NCBI GenBank assembly: GCA_002493965.1
Contig: DLAP01000023.1
Coordinates: forward strand, 1-14,835
From: Clostridiales bacterium UBA7044
GTDB taxonomy: Bacteria > Bacillota > Clostridia > Oscillospirales > Oscillospiraceae
Direction: 5' to 3'
Length of the DNA stretch: 14,835 nt
Shown here: positions 7,495 through 14,823 of the stretch, one piece after another
Position numbering within the stretch: the stretch's first letter is position 1
Layout: every line of letters starts with the position of its first letter
The notes under the pieces: model-generated
The model's database searches: none
What the model was told of the DNA's origin: nothing
Seen by the model: the letters and a program-made list of their open reading frames with translations, nothing else
Made by a program: the position numbers and the translations under genes

Positions 7495-8448
7495 ATGGCA
7501 TGGCTGGAAATTACCATTGACACCGTCCCGGGAGACTGCGAAAAAACCGCCGCCGCCCTGACGGCCAGGGGCTTTTCGGATTTGGTAATCGAGGATCAGA
7601 CCGAGTTTGAGGAGTTTTTGGACGAAAACAAAGCCTACTGGGATTACATTGACGAAAGCTTACAGCAGAAGCTTCAGGGCCTGTCCCACATTAAGCTTTA
7701 CATAGAGGAAGGGGACAATACTTCCATGGCCCGCCTGGAGGAGATTACCCGGGAACTGGGGCTTTCCATGCAGGCTGCCCCCCTTCCGGAAACCAACTGG
7801 GAGGAAAGCTGGAAGGACAATTACCCGCCCCAGGAGGTGGGAGAAGGCTTAATTGTGCTGCCTTATTGGAATGCGGAAACCAAAACGGACCGGAAGAAAA
7901 TCATCCTGGACCCGGGCCTGACCTTCGGTACCGGCGCCCACCCCTCCACCCAGATGGTGATGGAGACCATGGAAAGAACAGTGCAGCCCGGTTTTTCCTG
8001 TCTGGATCTGGGCAGCGGAAGCGGAATCCTGTCCATCACAGCCCTGCGTCTGGGGGCGAAAACCGCCGTGGGCATCGATATTGACCCCAAGGCGGAGGAT
8101 ATTGCCAGGGAAAACGCCGCCTATAACGGCTTCGTTCCCCCCGCTGTGACCTTCCTCACCGGCAATGTGGTGGAGGATGGTCATCTGATGGAGCGCCTTT
8201 CGGACAGAGACTATGACCTGGTGCTGGTGAACATTGTGGCGGATGTGATTATAGGCCTTTGCCCCGTCCTTCCGGAATTTTTGACGGAGACAAGTAAGCT
8301 GATCTGCTCCGGCATTCTGGACGTCCGCCTGCCGGATGTGCTGGTGGCGCTCCGGAATGCGGGCCTGACCGTCACCGCCGTAAAAGAAAAAGAGGACTGG
8401 CGCTGCGTCACCGCGGTGCTGTCTACAGGGGAGGGAGAGACAAAATGA
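7495..8448 (+). CDS. prmA: Ribosomal protein L11 methyltransferase
   Basis: S-adenosylmethionine-dependent enzyme that methylates ribosomal protein L11 at several amino groups. The 317-residue length fits the family. The N-terminal L11-recognition domain (about 1-95) is followed by the PrmA signature NWEESWKDNY (101-110) and the family block DPGLTFGTGAHPST (139-152). Then come the SAM-binding loop DLGSGSGILSI (171-181), an acidic post-motif ending GIDIDP (193-198), and NIVADVI (246-252), the PrmA form of the methyltransferase motif IV. The ATG has a clear ribosome binding site. The stop overlaps the start of the next gene by four bases. In many Firmicutes prmA is followed by the 16S rRNA methyltransferase gene rsmE, which is not present here. 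Confidence 0.96.
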   Translation: MAWLEITIDTVPGDCEKTAAALTARGFSDLVIEDQTEFEEFLDENKAYWDYIDESLQQKLQGLSHIKLYIEEGDNTSMARLEEITRELGLSMQAAPLPETNWEESWKDNYPPQEVGEGLIVLPYWNAETKTDRKKIILDPGLTFGTGAHPSTQMVMETMERTVQPGFSCLDLGSGSGILSITALRLGAKTAVGIDIDPKAEDIARENAAYNGFVPPAVTFLTGNVVEDGHLMERLSDRDYDLVLVNIVADVIIGLCPVLPEFLTETSKLICSGILDVRLPDVLVALRNAGLTVTAVKEKEDWRCVTAVLSTGEGETK

Positions 8449-9512
8449 ACATTCCATATCGGACTCGCCGCAAGCTGAAAATTCTGGGCACCATCGCCAT
8501 GGTGCTGATCCTGGTTTTCTGTGTCACCTGGCTGTGCTGGGTCATCTGGCTCCAGCGGTATGTGGTATACACCGACGAGGGGGCCAGTCTGGACTTTAAT
8601 CGCTCTGCCAACGAGGTAATCGGGGAGGTGCCCGAGGCCCCGGTGGCAAGTCTGGAGGTTCCCATCTATTATAATGAAGGCGCCAACGCCATCGACACGG
8701 AGCAGGAGCTGGTGAAGCTCAGCGGGTACTATATTTCCAATGAAATGCTGGTGAACACCCCCGCCAACGTGGAGCGGTTCAAGCTTCAGATCCAGCGTCT
8801 GGACGCGGGCACTCCGGTGATGATCGAAATGAAGGGGCCCTTTGGCTCTTTCTTCTATCAGTCCGGCCTGGGGGACGCAGTGATTTCCCAGAGCACCGAC
8901 CTGACCGCCATGTCAGAACTGGTGAACCTGATTCAGAGCAAGGGCTGCTATGCCATCGCCCAGATCAGCGCCTTCCGGGATCGAAGCTTCGGTGACACCC
9001 ACGTTCCCAGCGGCCTGTATATGCTCAACCGGCGGGGATTGTGGATGGACGAGGGCGGTATGTACTGGCTGGATCCCACCAACGCCACGACCATTAGCTG
9101 GATCACCTCCGTGGTGGAGGAACTGAAGGGTATGGGCTTTAACGAGGTGGTACTGGCGGATTTCTGCTTCCCGGACACGGATCAGATCATCTTCAACGGG
9201 GATAAGGACCAGGCCCTGGCGGAGGCGGCCCAGAAGCTGCTGTCGGCCTGCGGCACGGAGAAATTCACCCTTTCCTTCTGCGTCAATGACTATACCTTCC
9301 CCCTGCCGGAAGGGCGGTGCCGGATGTACCTGCGGGATGTGAACGCTCCCCGGGTGGGCGAGATTGCCGCCAAGGTGGAAATTGAGGATCCGGATGCCCG
9401 GCTGGTGTTCCTGTGCGCCTCCGGCGATACCCGGTATGACGATTACGGTGTCCTCCGGGCCATGACCGTGGCCGAAGAGGTGGAGGCCCGGAAGGCCAAC
9501 ATGAGCGAATAA
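8445..9512 (+). CDS. Membrane-anchored putative glycoside hydrolase-like protein (DUF4015-like)
   Basis: 355 residues. A basic start (RTRRKLK) is followed by a single hydrophobic segment at about 13-36, so the protein is probably anchored in the membrane with its bulk outside. The body looks like the TIM-barrel DUF4015 putative glycoside hydrolase family: IAQISAFRDRSFGD at about 171-184, YWLDP at 207-211, and GFNEVVLADFCFP at 231-243. In relatives the last of these reads like 'GFDEIQFDYIRFP' and carries the likely acidic active-site residue (here Asp239). The family assignment rests on these motifs, and no enzyme activity is established. It is translationally coupled to prmA by a four-base overlap and is followed directly by a terminator. 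A cell-envelope carbohydrate role is an inference. Confidence 0.7.
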   Translation: MNIPYRTRRKLKILGTIAMVLILVFCVTWLCWVIWLQRYVVYTDEGASLDFNRSANEVIGEVPEAPVASLEVPIYYNEGANAIDTEQELVKLSGYYISNEMLVNTPANVERFKLQIQRLDAGTPVMIEMKGPFGSFFYQSGLGDAVISQSTDLTAMSELVNLIQSKGCYAIAQISAFRDRSFGDTHVPSGLYMLNRRGLWMDEGGMYWLDPTNATTISWITSVVEELKGMGFNEVVLADFCFPDTDQIIFNGDKDQALAEAAQKLLSACGTEKFTLSFCVNDYTFPLPEGRCRMYLRDVNAPRVGEIAAKVEIEDPDARLVFLCASGDTRYDDYGVLRAMTVAEEVEARKANMSE

Positions 9513-9529
9513 AATCTCCACAAGTGTAA

Positions 9530-9557
9530 GGAGCCTGCCGCTGAAGCGGCAGGCTCC
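9530..9557 (+). terminator. Rho-independent terminator between two convergent operons
   Basis: A perfect 12-bp stem (GGAGCCTGCCGC and its complement) closes a TGAA tetraloop and is followed on the plus strand by ATTTTA. It ends the prmA operon. The blaR1-like gene converges on it from the other side, its stop codon at 9561-9563 being only 3 bases away. The same hairpin may therefore stop minus-strand transcripts as well, although the T-tract on that side is poor. Confidence 0.85.
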
Positions 9558-9560
9558 ATT

Positions 9561-12443
9561 TTACTGTACCAGAGGCGCAAGGGCTTCTACGCTGGCCTGA
9601 ATCTCACCGTCGGAGAGGGGCTCCACGGTATAGAGGGTGGAATAGGAATTGTCATATCGGATGTTTTGGGTAACGGTAATGGCGCGAAGAACTCCGGCCT
9701 CGTCAAAGTGCAGTGTCCAGCGGCTCAGGGCGTCTGCGTAAGAAGCGTAGGTGAGCGCGCCGGTGAAGGAAATTTCCTCGTCGGAAATGACGCTGTCTCC
9801 CGTGGGGAAGAAGATCTGAAGATGGGGGTCGTTCAGCCCCAGCTCCTGAAGCCACAGATCCCGGCAGGACCGGTCTTCGTTACTGGCGAAAACCAGGTGG
9901 GTGCCGTCACGGTCGGCAGGGTGCTCTGTCAAACGAAGATCACCGGACTTCCAGAAGGTTCTGTCCAGAAGGTTTTCCCGCTGAGGGAAGGAACTGATTG
10001 TTTCCTTCCGGACACAGTAATTGCCATCGCACAGAGCGTCAATGGCACCATACACCCGCTTCATCGCTTCTTCTCCGCCCTGGCCCTGGACGGTACCGTT
10101 GGGATAAAGAAGGAACTCGGCGTACTGGATAATGGTTTCCTCGCCGTTGGAAAAGCGCTTACCAATACGGTAGAGACCCGGTTCCAGAGCACCGTAGACC
10201 TGGCTCCAGTCCACGGTAACAACACAGGCCCTCTGGGTGAGCCGGTAGGTCTGGCTGGCAGAGAGGGAAGCCTTTGCTTCCAGGGAGTTCCAGCAGCTGA
10301 GATCGTGATAGAAGTTTTCGTCCCACTTTTCCAGCCAGAAGGTGTCGTCGGTGGTGTAATGGGATACTCCGATGCTGCCGCTATTGATGGACATCTGAAT
10401 ATCACAGCCCGTTGGGGTAAGGGGCTGATATTCCGGGGAATAGGACTCGACAATCTGGAAGGAAATGCCCCAGGGAGAATCCTGAAGAGCCTGGGTGGCG
10501 TCTTTGGGGGTCGGGGACCGCTCGGGGTAGCTTCGCAGCGTATAGGCGATGGACACGCCCCGTTGGCTTTGGGTGAGAACACCATCCTCCCCCTGAGACT
10601 GGGTCAGAAGCCTAACTTCCGTAAGACGTCCGTCCTCTCCCATGCGGTAGCTACAGAGAGTATGACTGACCTGTCCCAGAGGATCGACCTGAGAAGCGGT
10701 AAAGCAAACTTCCTCATCGGAGATTTTAGCCAAGGCTTTGGGGAAGGAAACGTAAGCATTCTCACCAGGAAGGAAAGCCTGGATCCATGTGCTAAGCTGG
10801 GAATCCGAACTGGAGCAGGTTCGACTGGCATAACAGTAGTTTCCGGTGTAGAAATTCAGGGAAGAGGAACTATAGGACTTGCAGATTACTTCGGTGGGCA
10901 GGAGCTGCCCCTGACTGGAGGACTCGGAAATGGTGGCGGTGTAGGAGTAGGTGTTTTGCAGAAGGTTCAGGGCGGCTTTCACTCTGGCCAATGCCTCGGC
11001 TTCTTCACCGGCAAGGGCATTGGCGTAGATGTGAAACCAGGCATAGAAGGGCCGGGTCTCTTCTCCCCGCCAGAGGGAAAGGACAATCCGGTAGTCGCCC
11101 TCCGGGAGGATCCCGTAGAGAGAGGTCCAGTCCAGGGTGTCCATCTGGTAGGATCCGTCGTAGGCGCCATAAAAGGAGCTATAGTCGCTTCCAACGTAAT
11201 CGGGGACGGCTGCCCTCTGGGGCAGAGGCTCCCAGGCTTTCCCGTTCCAGCTTTCCAGGGTGTAGGGCGGCTCCTTGGTGATGGGCGCATTGCTGTCAAA
11301 GGAGACGTCCGGGTCGGTGAGATAGTACAGCTTCATGGAGGTAGGAGAAAGGGGCTCGGCCAGAAGAGAGATGCCCCAGTCCGGATTTTCCTCCATGGGA
11401 GGCTGAGTGGCGGCGGTGAAGTCCTTGGCGCTGACGGAGGAAGCCTGCCGGGTGGGGTTTGTCAGCAGGCATACCGTGACCATGATAATGGCGATGACGC
11501 TGAGCAGACCGGACCAGAAGCTGGGACTGCGGTAGTTCAGAACGGACTGAATTCGGTTCTTTACATTCACCTCGCCGAAAGCTACGGGGGAGACGGCATA
11601 GTGGGGATGATTGGAGCTGCAATTGAGCAGGGCGGTGGAGTAGGCCTTTCTCTGGGGCAGATCCATGAACTGAACCACCCGTTCGTCGCAGGCCATTTCG
11701 ATGTCTTTGCAGAGCAGAAAGTAGGCCAGCCACACCAGGGGATTAAACCAGTGAATGGCCAGGGCCAGAAAGCCCAGCATTTTAAGCCAGTGGTCGGCCT
11801 TGTCCAGATGGGTCCGCTCGTGGGCCAGAATGTAGTCCCGGGTATCCTGGGACATACCGGCAGGAATGTAAATCCTCGGCTTGATGAAGCCCAAGATAAA
11901 GGCAGTGTCGATTCCCTGGGCTTCCCAGCCGCCGGGCACCTCCCTGGCATCCCGCACCCGCTTGCGGAGGGCAGCGTAGGAGTAGAGATTGTAGGCTAAG
12001 AAGCTCAGAGCCACGCCGCCCCAAACAATGGACAACAGCAGCAGGGGGGAGAAAGCCGCTTCTTCAGTGGAAGGAAGTTCCTCCGGAAAAGACTGCCCGG
12101 CGTCGGCGGGGGAGGCAGGAAGAGGGTTATCGGCGGGGATGTCCCCGGAAGAAAGATCCGGCAGAGAGGGGAGAGGCTCACGGGGAGAAAGGGCTTCGGC
12201 CGACCACATGGCGTCGGGCTGCTCCCAACGGATGAGGGTCTGGGGCGGGGATTCCGGCTGAAGGCTGAAATCACTTTGAATGTCAAAGGGCATCAGCAGC
12301 CGGATCCCCACCAGCACCCAGAGGTAGCACAGGTACTTCTTGGGCGCGGCTTTCCTCAGAATCAGCCGAAGCACCAGAACCGCAAGGATCACAATGCTGC
12401 CATAGAAGCTGGCGGTGAGGACGCTTTGAAAAATAGATGTCAT
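9561..12443 (-). CDS. BlaR1/MecR1-type M56 membrane metalloprotease sensor with duplicated extracellular module
   Basis: 960-residue membrane protein. The M56 core has hydrophobic segments at about 10-30, 38-52, 132-152, 222-244 and 310-328. It carries the zinc motif HERTH (His208, Glu209, His212) and the third-ligand region EMACDE (Glu249 onward), as in BlaR1/MecR1, which cut a BlaI repressor after sensing a signal. A proline-rich insert lies at about 62-125, between the second and third membrane segments. After the last membrane segment there is no visible penicillin-binding domain (no recognisable SxxK...KTG set). The outside portion is instead two tandem copies of a ~300-residue module, about 356-650 and 658-955. 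Each starts with WGIS and an Ig-like segment containing DW(T/S)xxYGxLxxGxYRI, and each later contains ISDEE(V/I)xFT. The start codon overlaps the stop of the BlaI-like gene by four bases, and GAGGAGG lies just upstream. The sensed signal is unknown. The M56 assignment is strong; naming it a beta-lactam sensor would not be justified. Confidence 0.9.
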   Translation of the reverse strand: MTSIFQSVLTASFYGSIVILAVLVLRLILRKAAPKKYLCYLWVLVGIRLLMPFDIQSDFSLQPESPPQTLIRWEQPDAMWSAEALSPREPLPSLPDLSSGDIPADNPLPASPADAGQSFPEELPSTEEAAFSPLLLLSIVWGGVALSFLAYNLYSYAALRKRVRDAREVPGGWEAQGIDTAFILGFIKPRIYIPAGMSQDTRDYILAHERTHLDKADHWLKMLGFLALAIHWFNPLVWLAYFLLCKDIEMACDERVVQFMDLPQRKAYSTALLNCSSNHPHYAVSPVAFGEVNVKNRIQSVLNYRSPSFWSGLLSVIAIIMVTVCLLTNPTRQASSVSAKDFTAATQPPMEENPDWGISLLAEPLSPTSMKLYYLTDPDVSFDSNAPITKEPPYTLESWNGKAWEPLPQRAAVPDYVGSDYSSFYGAYDGSYQMDTLDWTSLYGILPEGDYRIVLSLWRGEETRPFYAWFHIYANALAGEEAEALARVKAALNLLQNTYSYTATISESSSQGQLLPTEVICKSYSSSSLNFYTGNYCYASRTCSSSDSQLSTWIQAFLPGENAYVSFPKALAKISDEEVCFTASQVDPLGQVSHTLCSYRMGEDGRLTEVRLLTQSQGEDGVLTQSQRGVSIAYTLRSYPERSPTPKDATQALQDSPWGISFQIVESYSPEYQPLTPTGCDIQMSINSGSIGVSHYTTDDTFWLEKWDENFYHDLSCWNSLEAKASLSASQTYRLTQRACVVTVDWSQVYGALEPGLYRIGKRFSNGEETIIQYAEFLLYPNGTVQGQGGEEAMKRVYGAIDALCDGNYCVRKETISSFPQRENLLDRTFWKSGDLRLTEHPADRDGTHLVFASNEDRSCRDLWLQELGLNDPHLQIFFPTGDSVISDEEISFTGALTYASYADALSRWTLHFDEAGVLRAITVTQNIRYDNSYSTLYTVEPLSDGEIQASVEALAPLVQ

Positions 12444-12808
12444 GCATCTCCCTCCTCATAGTTATCAATGAGGGCCTGAAGCTGGTCCACCTCTGCCCGG
12501 GACAGCTTCTTGCTGCGGGAGAAGGCGGCAATAAAGGCGGGGATAGAACCTTGGAAGGTTTCCTCCATCAGGTTTTCCATCCGGGCTTTCTGTACCTCCT
12601 CCTTGGAAACCAGGGCAGTGACAATGGAGTTTTCGTTTTTCACCACGCCCCGTTCAGATAGCCGCCGGATCACGGTGTAGGTGGTGGCCTTGGACCAGCC
12701 CAGCTGTTCTTTGCATACCGCTACCAGCTTTGTGGAGTTAATGGGCTGCAGCTCCCACAGGAGCAGACAGAATTTGTATTCGCTGTCAAAAATCTGGGGT
12801 GTATTCAC
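12440..12808 (-). CDS. BlaI/MecI/CopY-family winged-helix repressor
   Basis: 122-residue DNA-binding protein. The N-terminal winged-helix region (about 5-75) contains ILLWELQPINSTKLV-like helices and the recognition helix region GWSKATTYTVIRRLSERGVV, characteristic of BlaI/MecI repressors. The C-terminal part (about 75-122) is the helical dimerisation arm that is cut by the partner protease in the bla/mec systems. I use a GTG start at 12808 because AAGGAGG lies 8 bases upstream. It lies 29 bases after the lipoprotein gene with no terminator between them, and overlaps the M56 sensor gene by four bases, so all three are probably co-transcribed and self-regulated. The twin dyads at 14610-14656 are candidate binding sites, though they do not show the TACA/TGTA half-sites of classic BlaI operators. 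Confidence 0.92.
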   Translation of the reverse strand: MNTPQIFDSEYKFCLLLWELQPINSTKLVAVCKEQLGWSKATTYTVIRRLSERGVVKNENSIVTALVSKEEVQKARMENLMEETFQGSIPAFIAAFSRSKKLSRAEVDQLQALIDNYEEGDA

Positions 12809-12837
12809 AGGAAATTCCTCCTTTCAGGCAGGGAGAA

Positions 12838-14562
12838 TTATCTCCCTTCATAGTTGCCATCCAGGCTCTGACCGTCCAGGGTAACGTTGGAGCTGCCGGA
12901 GAAGCTGAAGAAGGGACCCTCCGGGAAATACTCGTCTCCGATGTCCCGAATCAGGGTGCCGGAAATGGCCACGGTGTCGCAGTCCCGAAGCTGAATGCCA
13001 TAAATGCTGCACTCGTAAATCTCGGAATTGACTACCTGCATATTTCGGCTGGACTCTCCGTAAACGCCGACGGTGCCGCAGCCGAAGAGGCCGCAGTTGT
13101 CTACCAGGGTGTCTTCGCAGTTGCGGAAGGCCACCACGCCGCCGGCGCACTGACCCGGCTCTTTGGTATGCCCGGCGGTAAAGCCGGAGATGGTAATGGC
13201 AGAGCAGTTTTCAAAGGTCAGAACATAAGCGTATCGGGGCGTGGCGGAAATGGTGTGAGCCTTCCGGTCGGTTCCCTCCGCCATAATGGTTAAGTTGTGC
13301 AGGTCGGAAATCACCAGGCTGGGGCCGTCATAGTTATTCTCCCAGTAGTAATGATTGGTGTAGCCTTCAAAGGTGTTGTTGGGATAATATGCGTCCTTGG
13401 TGGCCTTTTCCGCCTCGGGGTATTCCGTGGCGGTGGAGAAATCAAGAAGTTCCGCGTCCAGAATGATGCAGGTGTTGCTATCCAGGGCGGCAAGAAATTC
13501 ATCGGCGGTGGAGACGTGAACCTGCTTCTGCTCTCCCGTGGAAACGGGCGCAGCGGTGCCGGTGGCAACGGTGGTTTCCTCCTCAGCGGCGGGGGTGGTT
13601 TCGGATTCGAAGGTTAACTCGTTGCCTTCCAGGTCCACCGCGTGGGCACTACTGTCACCGTACCATTTTCGGAATTGGTTATCTTCGAATACGTTACCGT
13701 CCAGGATAAGGTTTTCGCCGACGAGGGAAACCATGCATCCGGAAATCCGGTTGCCGGTAATCTGGTTCCCTTGAAAGGAAACAGGGGAGAGAGCGTTGGA
13801 GACATCGATGAGCCGCCCCACATAGTTGTCGGAAAAGACGCAGTCGGAGACGGTGATATCTCCACAGCGCTGGGCGGTGATGAGAAACGAGGCGGGAAGT
13901 TCGCCGCCCATGGAGCGGAAAATAGAACTGCGGGCGGTCAGGCTGGTGGTGTCATAAAGGGCCATGGCGCTGTTGGAGCAGTCGTGAATGTTGCAGTTTT
14001 GAAGGGCGATGTCCTTGGAGCCGGAGGAGAAAAGCCCCACGGAGCCACACCCGTACAGATCCAGGTCATTCAGTGTGGTGGATTCGCAATTTTGAAGCCC
14101 CAGCACATAGCCCTCGCAGTGCTCCGACCGCTGGGTATGCCCCATGGACAGGCTTTCCAGGGTGACATTTTCACAGCCCTTCAAAACCATAACATCAGAA
14201 AAGGTGTGCTCGGTAAGAATGGAGGTTTTTCCCTGGCCGCAGCCCCGGATGGTCAGGTCGCTTACGTTCTGGATGACCAGAGTGTATTCTCCCAGGCCCA
14301 GGCCATCCCAGGTGTAGTAGGGATTCTGGGAGCTGCCGTAATCCATGGCGCTGCTGAGAAGATAGTCTCCCTCTGCCAGAAGGATTTCGGCGTCCGGGGC
14401 AATGGCAGCAAGGAATTCGTCTACATTCGTGACCAGCTTTGGCCCGCTCGTGGCCTGGGTGGCGTTGGAGGTTTCCGCAGGGGCCTGTGCGGTCACAGCG
14501 CCGCAGGCGGCCAGGGAAGCCGTCATGACCAGGGCCAGAAGCAGGGTAAGTATTCGTTTCAT
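12838..14562 (-). CDS. Lipoprotein with two right-handed parallel beta-helix halves
   Basis: 574 residues. The lipoprotein signal peptide ends in the lipobox SLAAC, so Cys20 would be lipidated by Lgt and the protein held on the outer face of the membrane. A low-complexity Ala/Thr/Ser linker follows. The rest is two homologous halves, about 43-320 and 350-574, separated by another Thr/Glu/Ala-rich linker (about 320-348). Each half begins with a DEFLAAL/DEFLAAI segment and contains a series of short Asn/Cys-rich turns typical of NosD/pectate-lyase-like right-handed parallel beta-helices. Matched landmarks are GHTQRSEHCEGYV against GHTKEPGQCAGGV, and YGCGSVGLF against FGCGTVGVY. No catalytic set could be recognised; sugar or cell-wall binding is a guess from the fold. 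AAAGGA lies 8 bases before the ATG. It is the first gene of the apparent operon with the BlaI- and BlaR1-like genes. Confidence 0.88.
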   Translation of the reverse strand: MKRILTLLLALVMTASLAACGAVTAQAPAETSNATQATSGPKLVTNVDEFLAAIAPDAEILLAEGDYLLSSAMDYGSSQNPYYTWDGLGLGEYTLVIQNVSDLTIRGCGQGKTSILTEHTFSDVMVLKGCENVTLESLSMGHTQRSEHCEGYVLGLQNCESTTLNDLDLYGCGSVGLFSSGSKDIALQNCNIHDCSNSAMALYDTTSLTARSSIFRSMGGELPASFLITAQRCGDITVSDCVFSDNYVGRLIDVSNALSPVSFQGNQITGNRISGCMVSLVGENLILDGNVFEDNQFRKWYGDSSAHAVDLEGNELTFESETTPAAEEETTVATGTAAPVSTGEQKQVHVSTADEFLAALDSNTCIILDAELLDFSTATEYPEAEKATKDAYYPNNTFEGYTNHYYWENNYDGPSLVISDLHNLTIMAEGTDRKAHTISATPRYAYVLTFENCSAITISGFTAGHTKEPGQCAGGVVAFRNCEDTLVDNCGLFGCGTVGVYGESSRNMQVVNSEIYECSIYGIQLRDCDTVAISGTLIRDIGDEYFPEGPFFSFSGSSNVTLDGQSLDGNYEGR

Positions 14563-14609
14563 AGGAATCGTCCTTTCTTTTTTGTGGTTATTGAAATATA
14601 TTTGAAAAT

Positions 14610-14631
14610 AAGGTTTAATGAGTTAGACCTT
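14610..14631. promoter_or_regulatory. Candidate operator 2 (downstream dyad)
   Basis: Arms AAGGTTTAA (14610-14618) and TTAGACCTT (14623-14631) flank a 4-base centre and match at 8 of 9 positions. The core follows the same pattern as the dyad at 14641-14656: GTTTAA-N4-TTA(G/A)AC. It starts just beyond the predicted transcription start, where a bound repressor would block RNA polymerase. The same bases could also form a hairpin in the leader RNA. Confidence 0.6.
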
Positions 14632-14639
14632 ATGGAGGG

Positions 14640-14668
14640 AGTTTAACATATTAAACCTGCCTTGTCAA
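14640..14668 (-). promoter_or_regulatory. Promoter of the lipoprotein-blaI-like-blaR1-like operon
   Basis: On the minus strand, a perfect -35 TTGACA (14663-14668) is followed after exactly 17 bases by -10 TAAACT (14640-14645, four of six matches). Transcription would begin near 14633, giving a leader of about 70 bases before the ATG at 14562. The spacer and -10 box are occupied by a perfect dyad. Confidence 0.72.
14641..14656. promoter_or_regulatory. Candidate operator 1 (dyad within the promoter)
   Basis: The perfect inverted repeat GTTTAACATATTAAAC has 6-base arms and a 4-base centre. It lies between the -35 and -10 boxes and overlaps the -10. Together with the related dyad centred 28 bases away it forms a two-site repressor layout. 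The BlaI-like protein encoded in the operon is the natural candidate ligand; a regulator encoded outside the window is the alternative. Confidence 0.65.
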
Positions 14669-14810
14669 TAAGCTTAAAGAAACATTAATGGAATATTAAG
14701 GAAGATAAGGATAAATTTGGAAAAGTGGGAGACCTTCTTTTACGGGATGAACAAAGGGACATGCCCTTTTGGGGAGGATTATTCTGCGATTTTGAGTAGG
14801 TTTGTCAATG

Positions 14811-14823
14811 ATGTGTTACACAT
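14811..14823. repeat. Short perfect palindrome at the window edge
   Basis: ATGTGTTACACAT has 6-base arms around one central base. It lies immediately upstream of a minus-strand TTGACA (14803-14808) and could be a protein-binding site for this operon or for a neighbouring gene beyond the window. There is no further support for a function. Confidence 0.35.

Noticed and set aside
9666..11999. A very long plus-strand open frame (777 codons) opposite the blaR1-like gene
   Set aside because: Its translation is Gly/Val-rich with no recognisable domain, and it lies wholly antisense to a gene with clear M56 motifs and a proper ribosome binding site. It is a frame shadow caused by codon bias.
9561..12808. 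Interpretation of the BlaI/BlaR1-like pair as a beta-lactam resistance locus
   Set aside because: There is no beta-lactamase or PBP gene in the window and no visible penicillin-binding domain on the sensor. The neighbouring target is a beta-helix lipoprotein.
12809..12837. A separate promoter or terminator between the lipoprotein and BlaI-like genes
   Set aside because: The 29-base gap is filled mainly by the AAGGAGG ribosome binding site. No stable hairpin or promoter boxes are seen, so co-transcription is the simpler reading.
13642..14646. A plus-strand open frame (334 codons) opposite the lipoprotein gene
   Set aside because: It is antisense to a gene with a lipobox, a ribosome binding site and a promoter, and its composition is Gly/Val-rich without a domain.
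14753..14769. Hairpin AAAGGG/CCCTTT as a terminator
   Set aside because: It is only a 6-bp stem with a 5-base loop and a poor T-tract in either direction, and no gene end is visible next to it. It is left as a minor element of the upstream region.
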